DNA of 34,179 nucleotides, taken from NCBI GenBank assembly GCA_946184925.1, contig CAMHHL010000017.1:1-34179 (forward strand), in the 5' to 3' direction. The notes beneath the pieces were generated by a model. That model was not told the DNA's origin. It ran no database searches and saw only the letters and a list, made by a program, of their open reading frames with translations. The number at the start of each line of letters is the position of its first letter. Positions within the stretch are counted from its first letter, which is position 1. Positions 25,647 through 34,035 of this stretch are shown one piece after another. The translations under genes and the position numbers were made by a program. Origin of the DNA: an uncultured Clostridia bacterium. GTDB taxonomy: Bacteria; Bacillota; Clostridia; Oscillospirales; Acutalibacteraceae.

Positions 25647-26498
25647 TCAATAATCATTTACAAACCCCAGTCCGTTTATAGTTCCTGCCGTTGTAATTAT
25701 TACGAAAGCGTTACCGTCACAGGCTTTTATCAGATTATTCGCCTTGTAAACCTGGTTTGGGCGCAGCGCGCATATAAGAAGCTTTCTGTTCTCTCCGCTG
25801 AAACCGCCGACAGCATCTATAACGGTAACACCCCTCGAAACGCCTGTGAGCAGTCCCTCTGTTATCTCGCGGTGGCGCGAGGTTATGATTAGCATAAGCT
25901 TGCCGTTATTGCGCGAGGTACCGTAGACGATGACGTCGATTAGGCGTGAACTTACGAGAATTGAAATAACGGCGTAAAGGCCTGCCTCAAAGCTCCCGAA
26001 AACAAGAGCGGCAAGCGTGACAATAAGGGCGTCGAAAGCGAGAATAATCTTGCCGACTGATATATGAGGACGCAATGAGTGGATAAGCGACGCGATGATG
26101 TCGGTTCCGCCCGAGGAACCTCCGCGTGAGAAAATGAGCGCGATTCCGGTGCCGCTGAGTATTCCGCCGAATATGCAAACGAGCATCATATCTCCCTTGT
26201 AGCCCGGAAGAATAGCGCTGAGAACGTCAATCAGCACTGACGCGGCGGTTGTACCGTAGGCAGTCTTTATAATAAAACCTTTCCCGAGCTTGCGTAAGCC
26301 CAAAAAGAAAAGGGGCACATTCACAGCAAGTATGAACGCGCCCACAGGCACCGAAGCAAGATAATTGAGCATTATCCCCAACCCTGTCAGCCCTCCGGGG
26401 GCAATGTTGTTGGGTGAGGTAAAAAGAGCCACCGAGAGAGCGTACACAAATGCCCCTGCGGTAATTATCAGATAATCGGTTAATTTTTTGAGCTTCAT
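25647..26498 (-). CDS. YitT family membrane protein (DUF161 + DUF2179)
   Basis: The 283-residue protein has five or six membrane helices in residues 8-190. GGLTGLGIML and SRGGSSGGTDIIASL are typical of the YitT/YpjC family. A C-terminal soluble DUF2179 domain follows (about 200-280, GKLMLIITSRHREITEGLL). The function is unknown; transport or sensing has been guessed for the family. AAAGGTG lies 6 bp before the ATG. It follows mrnC by 26 bp and probably belongs to the same transcript as rplU-obgE-mrnC. Confidence 0.9.
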   Translation of the reverse strand: MKLKKLTDYLIITAGAFVYALSVALFTSPNNIAPGGLTGLGIMLNYLASVPVGAFILAVNVPLFFLGLRKLGKGFIIKTAYGTTAASVLIDVLSAILPGYKGDMMLVCIFGGILSGTGIALIFSRGGSSGGTDIIASLIHSLRPHISVGKIILAFDALIVTLAALVFGSFEAGLYAVISILVSSRLIDVIVYGTSRNNGKLMLIITSRHREITEGLLTGVSRGVTVIDAVGGFSGENRKLLICALRPNQVYKANNLIKACDGNAFVIITTAGTINGLGFVNDY

Positions 26499-26524
26499 AG
26501 AAACACCTTTATTCTCTAAAAGAA

Positions 26525-26914
26525 TTATGTAACTATGATATTGAAGAGCTCCTTTATTCTGTTTTTTTCATCATTGAGATAGAGATACCCGAAAAGCGCC
26601 TCCAAGCCCGTCGCCGCGTGATAATCGGCAACGCTCGAATTCTTCGGCGTGTTTCGCGTGAAGGCGTTGCGTCCGCGCTTGAATACGGAAATCTCCTTCT
26701 CCGTAAGAATCGGCATAAGCTTGTTGATACTCTCGGACTGCGATTCGCAGTTGACAAGCTTCACCTTCATACGGTTCAACTGCCCTACAGGGCGGTTTGC
26801 CTGAGTGACGAGGTATTCTCTGACGAGCAAATCATACACAGAATCGCCGATGAAAGCGAGAGTCTGCGGAGAAAGCTCATTCGGATTTGTTTTTTTATCC
26901 AGTAACGCGCCCAT
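26525..26914 (-). CDS. mrnC: Mini-ribonuclease 3
   Basis: The 129-residue protein is a stand-alone RNase III catalytic domain without the double-stranded-RNA-binding domain, as expected for Mini-III. Key residues are in AFIGDSVYDLLVREYL and GLEALFGYLYL. In B. subtilis it matures 23S rRNA ends. I chose the ATG at 26914 because GGAG lies 5 bp upstream; a GTG (26918-26920) is the in-frame alternative. The start lies directly after the obgE stop, which suggests coupling. In Bacillus mrnC is near cysS, so the obgE link here differs. Confidence 0.94.
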   Translation of the reverse strand: MGALLDKKTNPNELSPQTLAFIGDSVYDLLVREYLVTQANRPVGQLNRMKVKLVNCESQSESINKLMPILTEKEISVFKRGRNAFTRNTPKNSSVADYHAATGLEALFGYLYLNDEKNRIKELFNIIVT

Positions 26915-26916
26915 AA

Positions 26917-28191
26917 TCACTCCACAAAATCGAACTCGACGTCATAGAGCGATACAGTATCGCCCTCGTTGATTCCGGCTTCACGCAGAGCGTCGAAAAC
27001 TCCGTTTGAATTGAGAACGTTCTGGAAGTAGTTGAGACTCTCATAATCATCAAAATTAATCGTGCGCATAACGTTATAGAGCCACTTCGCTTCGACGCTG
27101 TAGATCCCGTCGTCTGTCTTGGTAATTTTCACACTGTGGTCGTCAAAATCCTCGGCTCTGACAACAGGTGCCGGCTCCGGCTCAAACCTCTCGACAGGAG
27201 GAAGCTTCGAGAGCATCTCCTGAATCTTCTTGAGCAGAGGGTCAACATCGTAGCGAATCGCCGCCATAATCGGAAAGAAGTCGTAGCCCATACCCTCGAT
27301 GTATTTTCTGTACTCGGCAATCTGCTCGTCCGTGCACATATCGCACTTGTTTCCTGCGACAATCATCGGGCGCTTGGCAAGCTCGGGGTTGAACTTCTCG
27401 AGCTCGGAATTGATTATTTTAAAATCCTCATACGGATCCCTGCCGTCGCTTCCGCTGATATCAACAATGTGAACGAGCATACGGCAGCGCTCGACATGTC
27501 TGAGAAACTGGTGACCAAGACCTACACCCTGCCACGCTCCCTCAATCAGACCGGGAATATCAGCCATAACGAAGCTTGAACCCTCGCCCATCGACACAAC
27601 GCCGAGGACAGGTGTGATAGTCGTGAAGTGGTAGTTTGCAATCTCGGGCTTTGCCTCGGAAACAACCGAAACAAGCGTTGACTTGCCGACGTTCGGAAAT
27701 CCTACAAGACCGACATCCGCGAGCAGCTTGAGCTCGAGGGTGACGTCCATCTCCTCGCCCGGGAGTCCCGGCTTAGCAAAGCGCGGAACCTGACGAACAG
27801 CATTGGCGAAATGGGGATTTCCCCAGCCGCCGTTGCCGCCCTTGGCGACGATAACAGGCTCATCAGTGCTGATGTCGGCAATAATTCTGCCGCTTTCGGC
27901 ATCCTTGATTACCGTACCCATCGGAACGCGGATGATTAAATCCTCGGCATTCTTGCCCTTTTGGCGGTTTCCCCTGCCGTTTTCACCGCGCGGCGCGGAG
28001 TATTTTCTCTTATATCTGAAATCTGCGAGAGTAGAAATATTTGTATCAGCCTGAAAGACGATATTGCCGCCCCTGCCGCCGTCGCCGCCGTCGGGACCGC
28101 CTGCCGCGACATACTTTTCTCTGTGAAACGCAACTGCGCCGTCACCGCCGTCGCCTGCCTTGATGTGGATTCTTGCTACATCTACAAACAT
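26917..28191 (-). CDS. obgE: Obg family GTPase
   Basis: The 424-residue protein is full length. The glycine-rich Obg domain (1-157) contains KAGDGGDGAVAFHREKY. The GTPase domain has G1 GFPNVGKST (164-172), G3 DIPG (211-214) and G4 GNKCD. The C-terminal OCT domain is about 345-424. Obg acts in 50S assembly and stress, and in Bacillus it is needed for entry into sporulation. Two small oddities are GLIEGAWQGVG, where most Obg proteins have GAHEGVG, and MAAIRYDVDPLL in place of the usual SA-containing G5 motif. GGAGGGG is the Shine-Dalgarno. Confidence 0.97.
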   Translation of the reverse strand: MFVDVARIHIKAGDGGDGAVAFHREKYVAAGGPDGGDGGRGGNIVFQADTNISTLADFRYKRKYSAPRGENGRGNRQKGKNAEDLIIRVPMGTVIKDAESGRIIADISTDEPVIVAKGGNGGWGNPHFANAVRQVPRFAKPGLPGEEMDVTLELKLLADVGLVGFPNVGKSTLVSVVSEAKPEIANYHFTTITPVLGVVSMGEGSSFVMADIPGLIEGAWQGVGLGHQFLRHVERCRMLVHIVDISGSDGRDPYEDFKIINSELEKFNPELAKRPMIVAGNKCDMCTDEQIAEYRKYIEGMGYDFFPIMAAIRYDVDPLLKKIQEMLSKLPPVERFEPEPAPVVRAEDFDDHSVKITKTDDGIYSVEAKWLYNVMRTINFDDYESLNYFQNVLNSNGVFDALREAGINEGDTVSLYDVEFDFVE

Positions 28192-28218
28192 TCTATCCCC
28201 TCCATTCTTATTATTATC

Positions 28219-28584
28219 TTATCTTTTGTAATTATTATCCTTTTCGATGTCATTCGGAAACGCGGTATCAAAACCGGTGAGTCCGTAATCTTCGCTCGAA
28301 TCTGCTTTTATGCTGCCTTTTGGAGCGACAATCACTGCCGCCGCGACGAAAAACAGTAAAAATCCAAGCGGCGCAAACATTATTATATACATCCACACGC
28401 CCTTGAAGTTAAAGATTCCGTGAGCGTACAGAAGGAAATACAAAAGAAACGCCGTGAAGGTCGAGATATACTTGACTGTAATTACATAGGATTTTTTCTT
28501 CATTACGGCGCCGACAAGCACCGACACCATAAACGCGACCAAAAGCGGGTCGCCTATAAACAACAAAACTTTGAGAATATTCAT
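28219..28584 (-). CDS. Small membrane protein of unknown function
   Basis: I do not recognise this 121-residue protein. It has three probable membrane helices (about 3-28, 36-57 and 64-88) and a soluble polar C-terminal tail of about 30 residues, rich in Asp, Glu, Ser and Lys. I chose the ATG at 28584 (MNILKVLL), with AAGG 6 bp upstream; the frame is open to 28602 but that part has no ribosome site. It lies between rpmA and obgE, just after a terminator, so its expression may be lower than that of the ribosomal genes. Hydrophobicity, ribosome site and position within a compact operon support it being a real gene. Confidence 0.75.
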   Translation of the reverse strand: MNILKVLLFIGDPLLVAFMVSVLVGAVMKKKSYVITVKYISTFTAFLLYFLLYAHGIFNFKGVWMYIIMFAPLGFLLFFVAAAVIVAPKGSIKADSSEDYGLTGFDTAFPNDIEKDNNYKR

Positions 28585-28596
28585 AGAAAACCTTAA

Positions 28597-28628
28597 AACC
28601 AAAAAGAAAGGGTGGATTGCTCCACCCT
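28597..28628 (-). terminator. Terminator after rpmA, possibly internal to the operon
   Basis: On the minus strand a perfect 8-bp stem, AGGGTGGA / TCCACCCT, with a GCAA loop (28609-28628) is followed by TTCTTTTTGG. It begins 12 bp after the rpmA stop. It would separate rplU-prp-rpmA from obgE unless read-through occurs, since no new promoter is obvious in between. Confidence 0.85.
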
Positions 28629-28640
28629 AAATAGCAATTA

Positions 28641-28925
28641 TTACTGCTCAACAGGATAAACGCTTGCGCGCTTTCTGTCCTTGCCCATACGCTCAAAGCG
28701 AAGAACGCCGTCAACCTTGGCAAAGAGTGTGTCATCCTTACCGATGCCTACGTTCTCACCCGGGTGAATGTGAGTTCCTCTCTGCTTAACGAGAATGTTG
28801 CCTGCGAGGACATGCTGTCCGTCAGCACGCTTTACGCCAAGACGCTTTGACTCGGAGTCACGGCCGTTCTTGGTCGAACCCATACCTTTTTTATGAGCGA
28901 ATAACTGGATGTTTATCTTCAGCAT
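28641..28925 (-). CDS. rpmA: 50S ribosomal protein bL27, with cleavable N-terminal extension
   Basis: The 94-residue protein begins MLKINIQLF before [15 protein letters not shown], the conserved N-terminus that reaches towards the peptidyl-transferase centre. In Firmicutes such an extension (Staphylococcus: MLKLNLQFF) is removed by the protease Prp, encoded directly upstream here. The expected cut is after Phe9. The rest matches bL27, including [17 protein letters not shown]. It lies 4 bp after prp. Confidence 0.97.
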   Translation of the reverse strand: MLKINIQLFAHKKGMGSTKNGRDSESKRLGVKRADGQHVLAGNILVKQRGTHIHPGENVGIGKDDTLFAKVDGVLRFERMGKDRKRASVYPVEQ

Positions 28926-28929
28926 TACC

Positions 28930-29235
28930 TTACACCTCCGTAATTTTTACTTTGATTTCTTTTTCATACTGCTCCTCAAGCTGGAGCATATGCCGGTAAA
29001 GTCCCTCGATAAGAATTGAGGCTTCGGCATTGTTGACGGTCAGCTTCATGTAACCGTCCTCAACAGTAACATCAGCGTCAATGCCGTAGGAATCGGTGAT
29101 GTAGTTCGCAGTGAGGTAAGCCGCTGAGCTCACCGCCGCACAAACAATATCACTGCCTGATTCGGCATAATCGGAATGGCCGGAGAATTCATATCCTGAA
29201 AACGAGCCGCTCCTGAAGAATGTTACCGTAATCAC
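28930..29235 (-). CDS. prp: Ribosomal-processing cysteine protease Prp
   Basis: The 101-residue protein belongs to the YsxB/DUF464 family, which removes the N-terminal extension of bL27. The catalytic pair is His20 (in [11 protein letters not shown]) and Cys32 (in DIVCAAVSS), both present. It starts with GTG; GAGG 7 bp upstream lies in the end of rplU, and the gap to the rplU stop is 2 bp. The order rplU-prp-rpmA is conserved in Firmicutes. Confidence 0.95.
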   Translation of the reverse strand: MITVTFFRSGSFSGYEFSGHSDYAESGSDIVCAAVSSAAYLTANYITDSYGIDADVTVEDGYMKLTVNNAEASILIEGLYRHMLQLEEQYEKEIKVKITEV

Positions 29236-29237
29236 GA

Positions 29238-29546
29238 TTAAGCCTCGATTGACTTAATCTGAACCTTTGTGTAAGGCTGTCTGTGACCGAGAGTTCTCTT
29301 TGAGCCCTTCTTAGGCTTGTAAGTAGCAACTCTGATTTTCTTGCCCTTACCGTTCTTGAGCACCTCAGCTGTAACCTTTGCGCCGTCAACATAGGGAGTG
29401 CCTACCTTGATGCCGTCGTCAGCTCCGAGAGCAACAACGTCGAATGTTACAGTGTCATTAGCCTCAGCGTTAAGCTTCTCGATGAACACGATCTGATCCT
29501 GCTCAACCTTGTACTGCTTTCCGCCTGTTTCAATAACTGCGTACAT
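29238..29546 (-). CDS. rplU: 50S ribosomal protein bL21
   Basis: The 102-residue protein has the full bL21 sequence: [18 protein letters not shown] at the start, [15 protein letters not shown] in the middle and [14 protein letters not shown] at the end. It binds 23S rRNA. AAGGATGG is the Shine-Dalgarno. It is the first gene of the rplU-prp-rpmA-obgE operon, behind the L21 leader. Confidence 0.97.
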   Translation of the reverse strand: MYAVIETGGKQYKVEQDQIVFIEKLNAEANDTVTFDVVALGADDGIKVGTPYVDGAKVTAEVLKNGKGKKIRVATYKPKKGSKRTLGHRQPYTKVQIKSIEA

Positions 29547-29550
29547 ATTA

Positions 29551-29627
29551 GTTCCATCCTTTTTAAAGTCTCGCTATTCGTAGGCGGCTGCAAAACGGCA
29601 ACACTTTAAAGCCCACAATATGCGGCT
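29551..29627 (-). ncRNA. L21 leader RNA (ribosomal protein leader)
   Basis: Between promoter and rplU the minus strand has GCCGCATATTGTGGGC, then CTTTAAAGTGTTGCCG, then TTTTGCAGCCGCC and later GACTTTAAAAAGGATGG. This layout, with paired GCCG/CGGC and CTTTAAAG blocks, resembles the Firmicutes L21 leader (Rfam L21_leader), which is thought to regulate rplU by L21 binding. Boundaries are approximate, and the identification is from memory of the family. Confidence 0.7.
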
Positions 29628-29632
29628 TATAT

Positions 29633-29661
29633 ACTATATCACAACACAAGTATGATGTCAA
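29633..29661 (-). promoter_or_regulatory. Promoter of the rplU-prp-rpmA operon
   Basis: On the minus strand TTGACA (29656-29661), 17 bp and TATAGT (29633-29638), with TGA before the -10. The transcript would begin near 29626. Confidence 0.9.
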
Positions 29662-29693
29662 TAGTTTTTTATACTGCTTTTAATCGCCGATTA

Positions 29694-30542
29694 TCAAAGG
29701 TTGTTTTGCAGCTTGCATGCCTTGAGGGTGTTTTTCATAAGAGTGGCGATGGTCATGGGTCCTACGCCGCCGGGAACCGGGGTTATGTAGGAGCACTTGT
29801 CTTTGACGTCATCAAAATCGACGTCTCCGCATAGCTTGCCTTCCTCGTCCCTGTCCATGCCTACGTCGATTACTACCGCACCCTTCTTGACCATATCTGC
29901 CTTGACAAACTTCGGAACACCGATAGCCGCCACGAGAATGTCGGCGTCGCTTGTAATCTCGCTGAGATTCTTTGTATGGCTGTGGCAGATTGTAACAGTG
30001 CCGTTCTCGTGAAGAAGCAGCATTGCCATGGGCTTGCCGACGATATTGCTTCTGCCGATTACTACGCACTTTTTGCCGTCAACCGAAATGTCATAATAAT
30101 GAAGCATTTCCATAATTCCGGCAGGAGTGCAAGGGAGAAAATCATAGTCGCCAATCATTATTCTTCCAACGTTCTGCTTGTGGAATGCATCTACATCTTT
30201 GAGGGGGCTTATCGCCTCGATTACGGCGCTGTCGTCAAGTCCCTCGGGCAGCGGAAGCTGACAGAGAATTCCGTTGATATCGCTGCGGTTGTTGAGCTCT
30301 TCGACAAGTGCAAGGAGTTCCTCCTGCGAAGCTGAAGCCGGGAGAGCGTATTCCTCGGACTTGAAACCGACAAGCTCGCACGCCTTCTTCTTGTTATTTA
30401 CATAAACTCTGGAGGCAGGGTCGTCGCCGACAAGAATAACGGCAAGACCGGGAGTTATGCCCTGCTTTTTGAGCCCGGCTGTCTCCTCGGCTACCTTAGC
30501 CTTTACTTCTGCCGATACTTTTTTCCCGTCTATAATTGTCAT
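29694..30542 (-). CDS. folD: FolD: methylene-THF dehydrogenase / methenyl-THF cyclohydrolase
   Basis: The 282-residue bifunctional enzyme interconverts methylene- and formyl-tetrahydrofolate for one-carbon metabolism. The catalytic YVNNK (Tyr47, Lys51) is present, followed by [13 protein letters not shown], the NADP-binding [14 protein letters not shown] and [12 protein letters not shown] near the end. GGAGG lies 9 bp before the ATG. The first 47 nt overlap the end of lgt in another frame. Only a poor AT-rich palindrome follows the stop, so no clear terminator is seen before the rplU promoter. Confidence 0.96.
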   Translation of the reverse strand: MTIIDGKKVSAEVKAKVAEETAGLKKQGITPGLAVILVGDDPASRVYVNNKKKACELVGFKSEEYALPASASQEELLALVEELNNRSDINGILCQLPLPEGLDDSAVIEAISPLKDVDAFHKQNVGRIMIGDYDFLPCTPAGIMEMLHYYDISVDGKKCVVIGRSNIVGKPMAMLLLHENGTVTICHSHTKNLSEITSDADILVAAIGVPKFVKADMVKKGAVVIDVGMDRDEEGKLCGDVDFDDVKDKCSYITPVPGGVGPMTIATLMKNTLKACKLQNNL

Positions 30543-31341
30543 AGAATTTGTCCTCCTTCTTTTTCTTTGCGTTTACAATAAGAATCACCAGTCCGACAAC
30601 CATAATAACAGCCGAAATCAGCTGCGAAACTCTTATTCCGCCGAACGGAAGATATAGGCTGTCGGTTCTCAGACCTTCGACTATCATTCTCTCAAAACCG
30701 TACCAAACAAGATAGCAATAGAACACCTGACCGGGGTACTTCTGGAACTTTTTGCTCAGAAAATGCAGAAGCACAAACCCGAGCAGACACCAAAGGCTCT
30801 CGTACAAAAAGCACGGATGAACGGTCTGAAGATTGGTGTTCTCGCTCATCATGCCCCACGGAAGCGTGGTTTCCGTGCCGAAGGCTTCCTGATTCATGAA
30901 GTTGCCCCAACGTCCTATGCCCTGACCTATCAAAAAGCCGAGGACGGAGATGTCGAGAATCGGCATAATCTTGACCTTTAGAATCTTCGCGGTTATGCAA
31001 CCGCCGAGAAACGCACCGATTATGCCGCCGTAGATTGCGAGTCCGCCGTTGCTTATCATTATAATTTCGCCGGGATGCTCGAGGTAATAATCGAGCTTGA
31101 ACAAAACGTAGAAAAGTCTCGCGCCGATTATTCCGGTAACAAGACCGACGAGAACGCAGTCAAACAGCTTGTTGCGGTCAACGTTGAAGCGCTTTGCGGA
31201 AAAATACGCGTAAATAAACGCGAGAACCATTCCGCAGGCGATGATGATTCCGTACCAGTGAATCTTGATTTCTCCGATGGAAAAGGCAATCGGATTAATC
31301 TGAAATTCCCAGCCCAGCGCCGGGAAGGATACATTATACAT
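30496..31341 (-). CDS. lgt: Prolipoprotein diacylglyceryl transferase
   Basis: The 281-residue integral membrane enzyme has about seven helices. It transfers diacylglycerol from phosphatidylglycerol to the lipobox Cys of prolipoproteins. The Lgt signature [13 protein letters not shown] (143-155) is intact, as is GGLAIYGG (99-106). The C-terminus is a basic cytoplasmic tail (NAKKKKEDK onward) that overlaps folD by 47 nt. It starts 9 bp after the upstream M16 peptidase gene stops. Confidence 0.96.
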   Translation of the reverse strand: MYNVSFPALGWEFQINPIAFSIGEIKIHWYGIIIACGMVLAFIYAYFSAKRFNVDRNKLFDCVLVGLVTGIIGARLFYVLFKLDYYLEHPGEIIMISNGGLAIYGGIIGAFLGGCITAKILKVKIMPILDISVLGFLIGQGIGRWGNFMNQEAFGTETTLPWGMMSENTNLQTVHPCFLYESLWCLLGFVLLHFLSKKFQKYPGQVFYCYLVWYGFERMIVEGLRTDSLYLPFGGIRVSQLISAVIMVVGLVILIVNAKKKKEDKFYDNYRREKSIGRSKG

Positions 31342-31350
31342 AACGCCCTC

Positions 31351-32625
31351 CTATTCCTTGGCAGGCAAAACAACCGAAAGGGTTGTGTTGTCCAAATCGA
31401 GAAGCGAGCAAAGCCGCTCGTTGACATCCTCCAAAGTCGCGTTCGCGATATCCTCAATTGTCCCGAAGATATCCGCATTATTGAAGTGGCAGTCAACCAT
31501 TGCGTTCGCAATGTTATCTACGGAATTGAGCGATGACAAAGCGTCACCGTATGCGTCTCTGCGCGCAATCTCGAACATTTCCCGGGAAATTCCGGTTTTC
31601 TGAAGTTCGCGGATATAGTCGGTTATCTTCTCGGCTGCTTCCTTGGGCGAGCGTGATTCTCCGCTGAAAAGTACCACGTTATATCCGGGACCGTTGAAGT
31701 ACTCGCTGTCAAAGCTCTGGTTAATCAGCTTCGCGTCGTCGAGAAGCTTATACAAATCGGAATACGAAGCGGAAAGTACGCCCAGAAGAATATCGACCTC
31801 GGCGGCTTCCTTCCGGGTTACAGGGTGAGTTTTCACCTTGAAACCGAAGTTGAAAAGCGGCATAGAAACCGGGAACTCCTGCTCAACATAATGGCTGCAG
31901 ACCTCGTACGGTTCGCCATCAAAATAATTTTCGATAGTATGATTTTCAGACGGCTTAAGCATTTTGTCCGCAGTTTTGAGCACATCCTCGGGTGTAAGGT
32001 CGCCGGCGACGCAGAGAACCATGTTGTTGAGATTATAGAAGGTGTTGTAGCAGCTGTAGAGAAGCTCCGGGGTAATCTCGGCAATCGACTCGACTGTTCC
32101 GGCGATGTCAATCTGAACCGGATGGCTCCTGAACATATTCTTGAGCAGGTTGAACATCACGCACCATTCCGGCGAATCGTCGTACATACGGATTTCCTGA
32201 CCGATTATGCCCTGCTCCTTAGCAACGGTTTCGTCGGTAAAATACGGACGCTGAACGAAATCGAGAAGAATTTCAAGGCTCTCGTCAAATTTATCCGTAC
32301 AATTGAAGAGATAACAGGTTTTGTCAAATGAGGTGTAGGCGTTAGCGTTCGCGCCGGTTTTGGCATACTTCAAAAACGCGTCGCCGTCCTCGCATTCGAA
32401 CATTTTGTGCTCAAGATAGTGCGCGATTCCGTCGGGAACACGCTTCACCTCTCCTCCGTCGAGCGAAAAGGCGTTGTTGACGCTGCCGTAATGTGTTCCG
32501 AAAATGGCGTACTTTGAGTTATAGCCGGGCTTTGGATAGACATAAATCGTAAGCCCGGATTCATGATCGATTTTGTAATACTTATCCTTGAATTTAGCGG
32601 AAACGACTTCTGTTATATTGTTCAT
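31351..32625 (-). CDS. M16 family zinc metallopeptidase, catalytic partner (YmfH-like)
   Basis: The 424-residue protein has the inverted zinc motif HYLEH (His69, Glu72, His73) and a downstream Glu (Glu144, in IGQEIRMYDD), so it should be active. It has the two-lobed LuXS/MPP-like fold of M16 peptidases. It resembles B. subtilis YmfH, which is encoded next to the inactive YmfF as here; substrates are unknown. No signal peptide is present. The start overlaps the stop of the partner gene (ATGA), consistent with equal amounts of a heterodimer. Confidence 0.9.
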   Translation of the reverse strand: MNNITEVVSAKFKDKYYKIDHESGLTIYVYPKPGYNSKYAIFGTHYGSVNNAFSLDGGEVKRVPDGIAHYLEHKMFECEDGDAFLKYAKTGANANAYTSFDKTCYLFNCTDKFDESLEILLDFVQRPYFTDETVAKEQGIIGQEIRMYDDSPEWCVMFNLLKNMFRSHPVQIDIAGTVESIAEITPELLYSCYNTFYNLNNMVLCVAGDLTPEDVLKTADKMLKPSENHTIENYFDGEPYEVCSHYVEQEFPVSMPLFNFGFKVKTHPVTRKEAAEVDILLGVLSASYSDLYKLLDDAKLINQSFDSEYFNGPGYNVVLFSGESRSPKEAAEKITDYIRELQKTGISREMFEIARRDAYGDALSSLNSVDNIANAMVDCHFNNADIFGTIEDIANATLEDVNERLCSLLDLDNTTLSVVLPAKE

Positions 32626-33899
32626 TTTTCCACCGCCTTACTTTTTAAAACGTAGATTGTATCGAGTGATAGCTTGTTTGCCGCCGCGACAATCTGTTCC
32701 TTGGTAACGGCTCTGAACTTCTCGGCAGCCTGCTCGGGAGTGTCAACGGATGCGTCCATGAGCTGAGAGCTGTACCAGTTCACCACTCCACCCGTTGTAT
32801 CGACCGAAGCATAAACGCTGTTGATTACGGCAAGCTTTGCGGATTCGAGCTCAAAGTCGGAGATGTTGCCCCTCTTCATCTGCTCGATTTCCTCAAAAAT
32901 CGCTTCCTTTGCCGCCTCAATATTGTCGGCTTCAACTCCGGATTCAATTATCAGAATACCCTTGAGCCGCACAAAGCGGCTCATGCAATAATAGCAAAGG
33001 CTCTTTTTCTCACGAACATTCGTGAAGAACTTTGAGGTTGCCGTACCACCGAGCACTGCCGACATCAACCTGACCGCGATTGCGTCCTCTTCGGGCTCGG
33101 CGCAGGCGGTCCTCATACCGATTTCCAGCTTACACTGGGCGACGTCCATCTCCTCGGTAACGTTCTTCGGCTCAAAGACAGAATAAACAACGTCGGTGGA
33201 GAGCTCGACAGGTGTTCTTTTTATTTCTTTAAAAGAATTTTCGATTACGCCTGAAGCTTTCTCAGGGCTACTGTCACCTACATAAGTAAAGTCAAAATAG
33301 GCGTTTTTGAGCACATACTGCCATGCCTCATAGATATCCGCGGGAGTGAGAGCTTCAATTTGCTCCTTAGTTCCGTAGCGGCTGATTCCGAACTGTTCGT
33401 CTGCGCACATCAGTTTTATGAGCTGCTGCGAAGCGTAGATGCGCTTGTCGTTGAACTCGGAATCTATCATATCATAGGTTAAACGTTTTTCCTGAGCGAG
33501 GTCTTCCGAATCGAACTTACCATCGCTCACCTTGGGGTTAAAAATCACCTCGCAGAGAAGCTCGCTGAGCTGTTCGCTGACGCTTTCGCCGCCGAGAGTA
33601 TAGCTGTCATCAATACCTCCGACCGAAATAGTCAAGCATTGCATATCACCCATTTTGCTGACCGAACCGTTGAGCTCAGCTCCGTAAAGCATGCTCAGCT
33701 TGCGGGACAGCGTGGTGAAATCGGGGTATTTTTTGCAGCAGCGCACAAGCATATAGCACAAAAGCGCGTTGCGCGCGTTAGTCTCCTCCGAAAGCGGAAG
33801 GAGAATATTGACAAGAAGCCTCATTGTCTTAAATTTGCTGACGGAGACGCTGTTGAACATAACTCCGGGAGCAAGTTCCTTTTGAATCAGACTGTTCAT
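32622..33899 (-). CDS. M16 family peptidase-like protein lacking the zinc motif (YmfF-like)
   Basis: The 425-residue protein has the M16 fold but no HxxEH; the matching region reads NALLCYMLVRCCKKY. It is probably the non-catalytic half of a heterodimer with the next gene, as in other M16 pairs. RKSLCYYCMSR-like sequence (EKKSLCYYCMSRF) in the C-terminal half is typical of the second M16 domain. I chose the ATG at 33899 (MNSLIQKE), with GGAG 8 bp upstream; the frame is open further but overlaps the promoter. It is the first gene of the M16-M16-lgt-folD group. Confidence 0.9.
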   Translation of the reverse strand: MNSLIQKELAPGVMFNSVSVSKFKTMRLLVNILLPLSEETNARNALLCYMLVRCCKKYPDFTTLSRKLSMLYGAELNGSVSKMGDMQCLTISVGGIDDSYTLGGESVSEQLSELLCEVIFNPKVSDGKFDSEDLAQEKRLTYDMIDSEFNDKRIYASQQLIKLMCADEQFGISRYGTKEQIEALTPADIYEAWQYVLKNAYFDFTYVGDSSPEKASGVIENSFKEIKRTPVELSTDVVYSVFEPKNVTEEMDVAQCKLEIGMRTACAEPEEDAIAVRLMSAVLGGTATSKFFTNVREKKSLCYYCMSRFVRLKGILIIESGVEADNIEAAKEAIFEEIEQMKRGNISDFELESAKLAVINSVYASVDTTGGVVNWYSSQLMDASVDTPEQAAEKFRAVTKEQIVAAANKLSLDTIYVLKSKAVEK

Positions 33900-33941
33900 T
33901 GTATCAGCTCCAATGTTAAAAATTTTATGATATACCGATTT

Positions 33942-33950
33942 AGTATACCA
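33942..33950 (-). promoter_or_regulatory. Extended -10 promoter of the M16-lgt-folD operon
   Basis: On the minus strand TGG-TATACT (33942-33950) forms an extended -10. The -35 at 17 bp (TTTATA) is poor. It lies 42 bp before the start codon. Confidence 0.6.
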
Positions 33951-33987
33951 CAAATAAAGGATTTATAAAAGAGTTTTTACAAAATTG

Positions 33988-34016
33988 TTTACATGTCTGA
34001 GACAATCTGATAAAAT
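33988..34016 (+). promoter_or_regulatory. Promoter of the DUF4250-type gene
   Basis: TTTACA (33988-33993), 17 bp and TAAAAT (34011-34016) with TGA before the -10 on the plus strand. It diverges from the M16 operon promoter; the two -10 boxes are about 60 bp apart. Confidence 0.75.
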
Positions 34017-34035
34017 ATCGTAAGGAGGGATGGTT

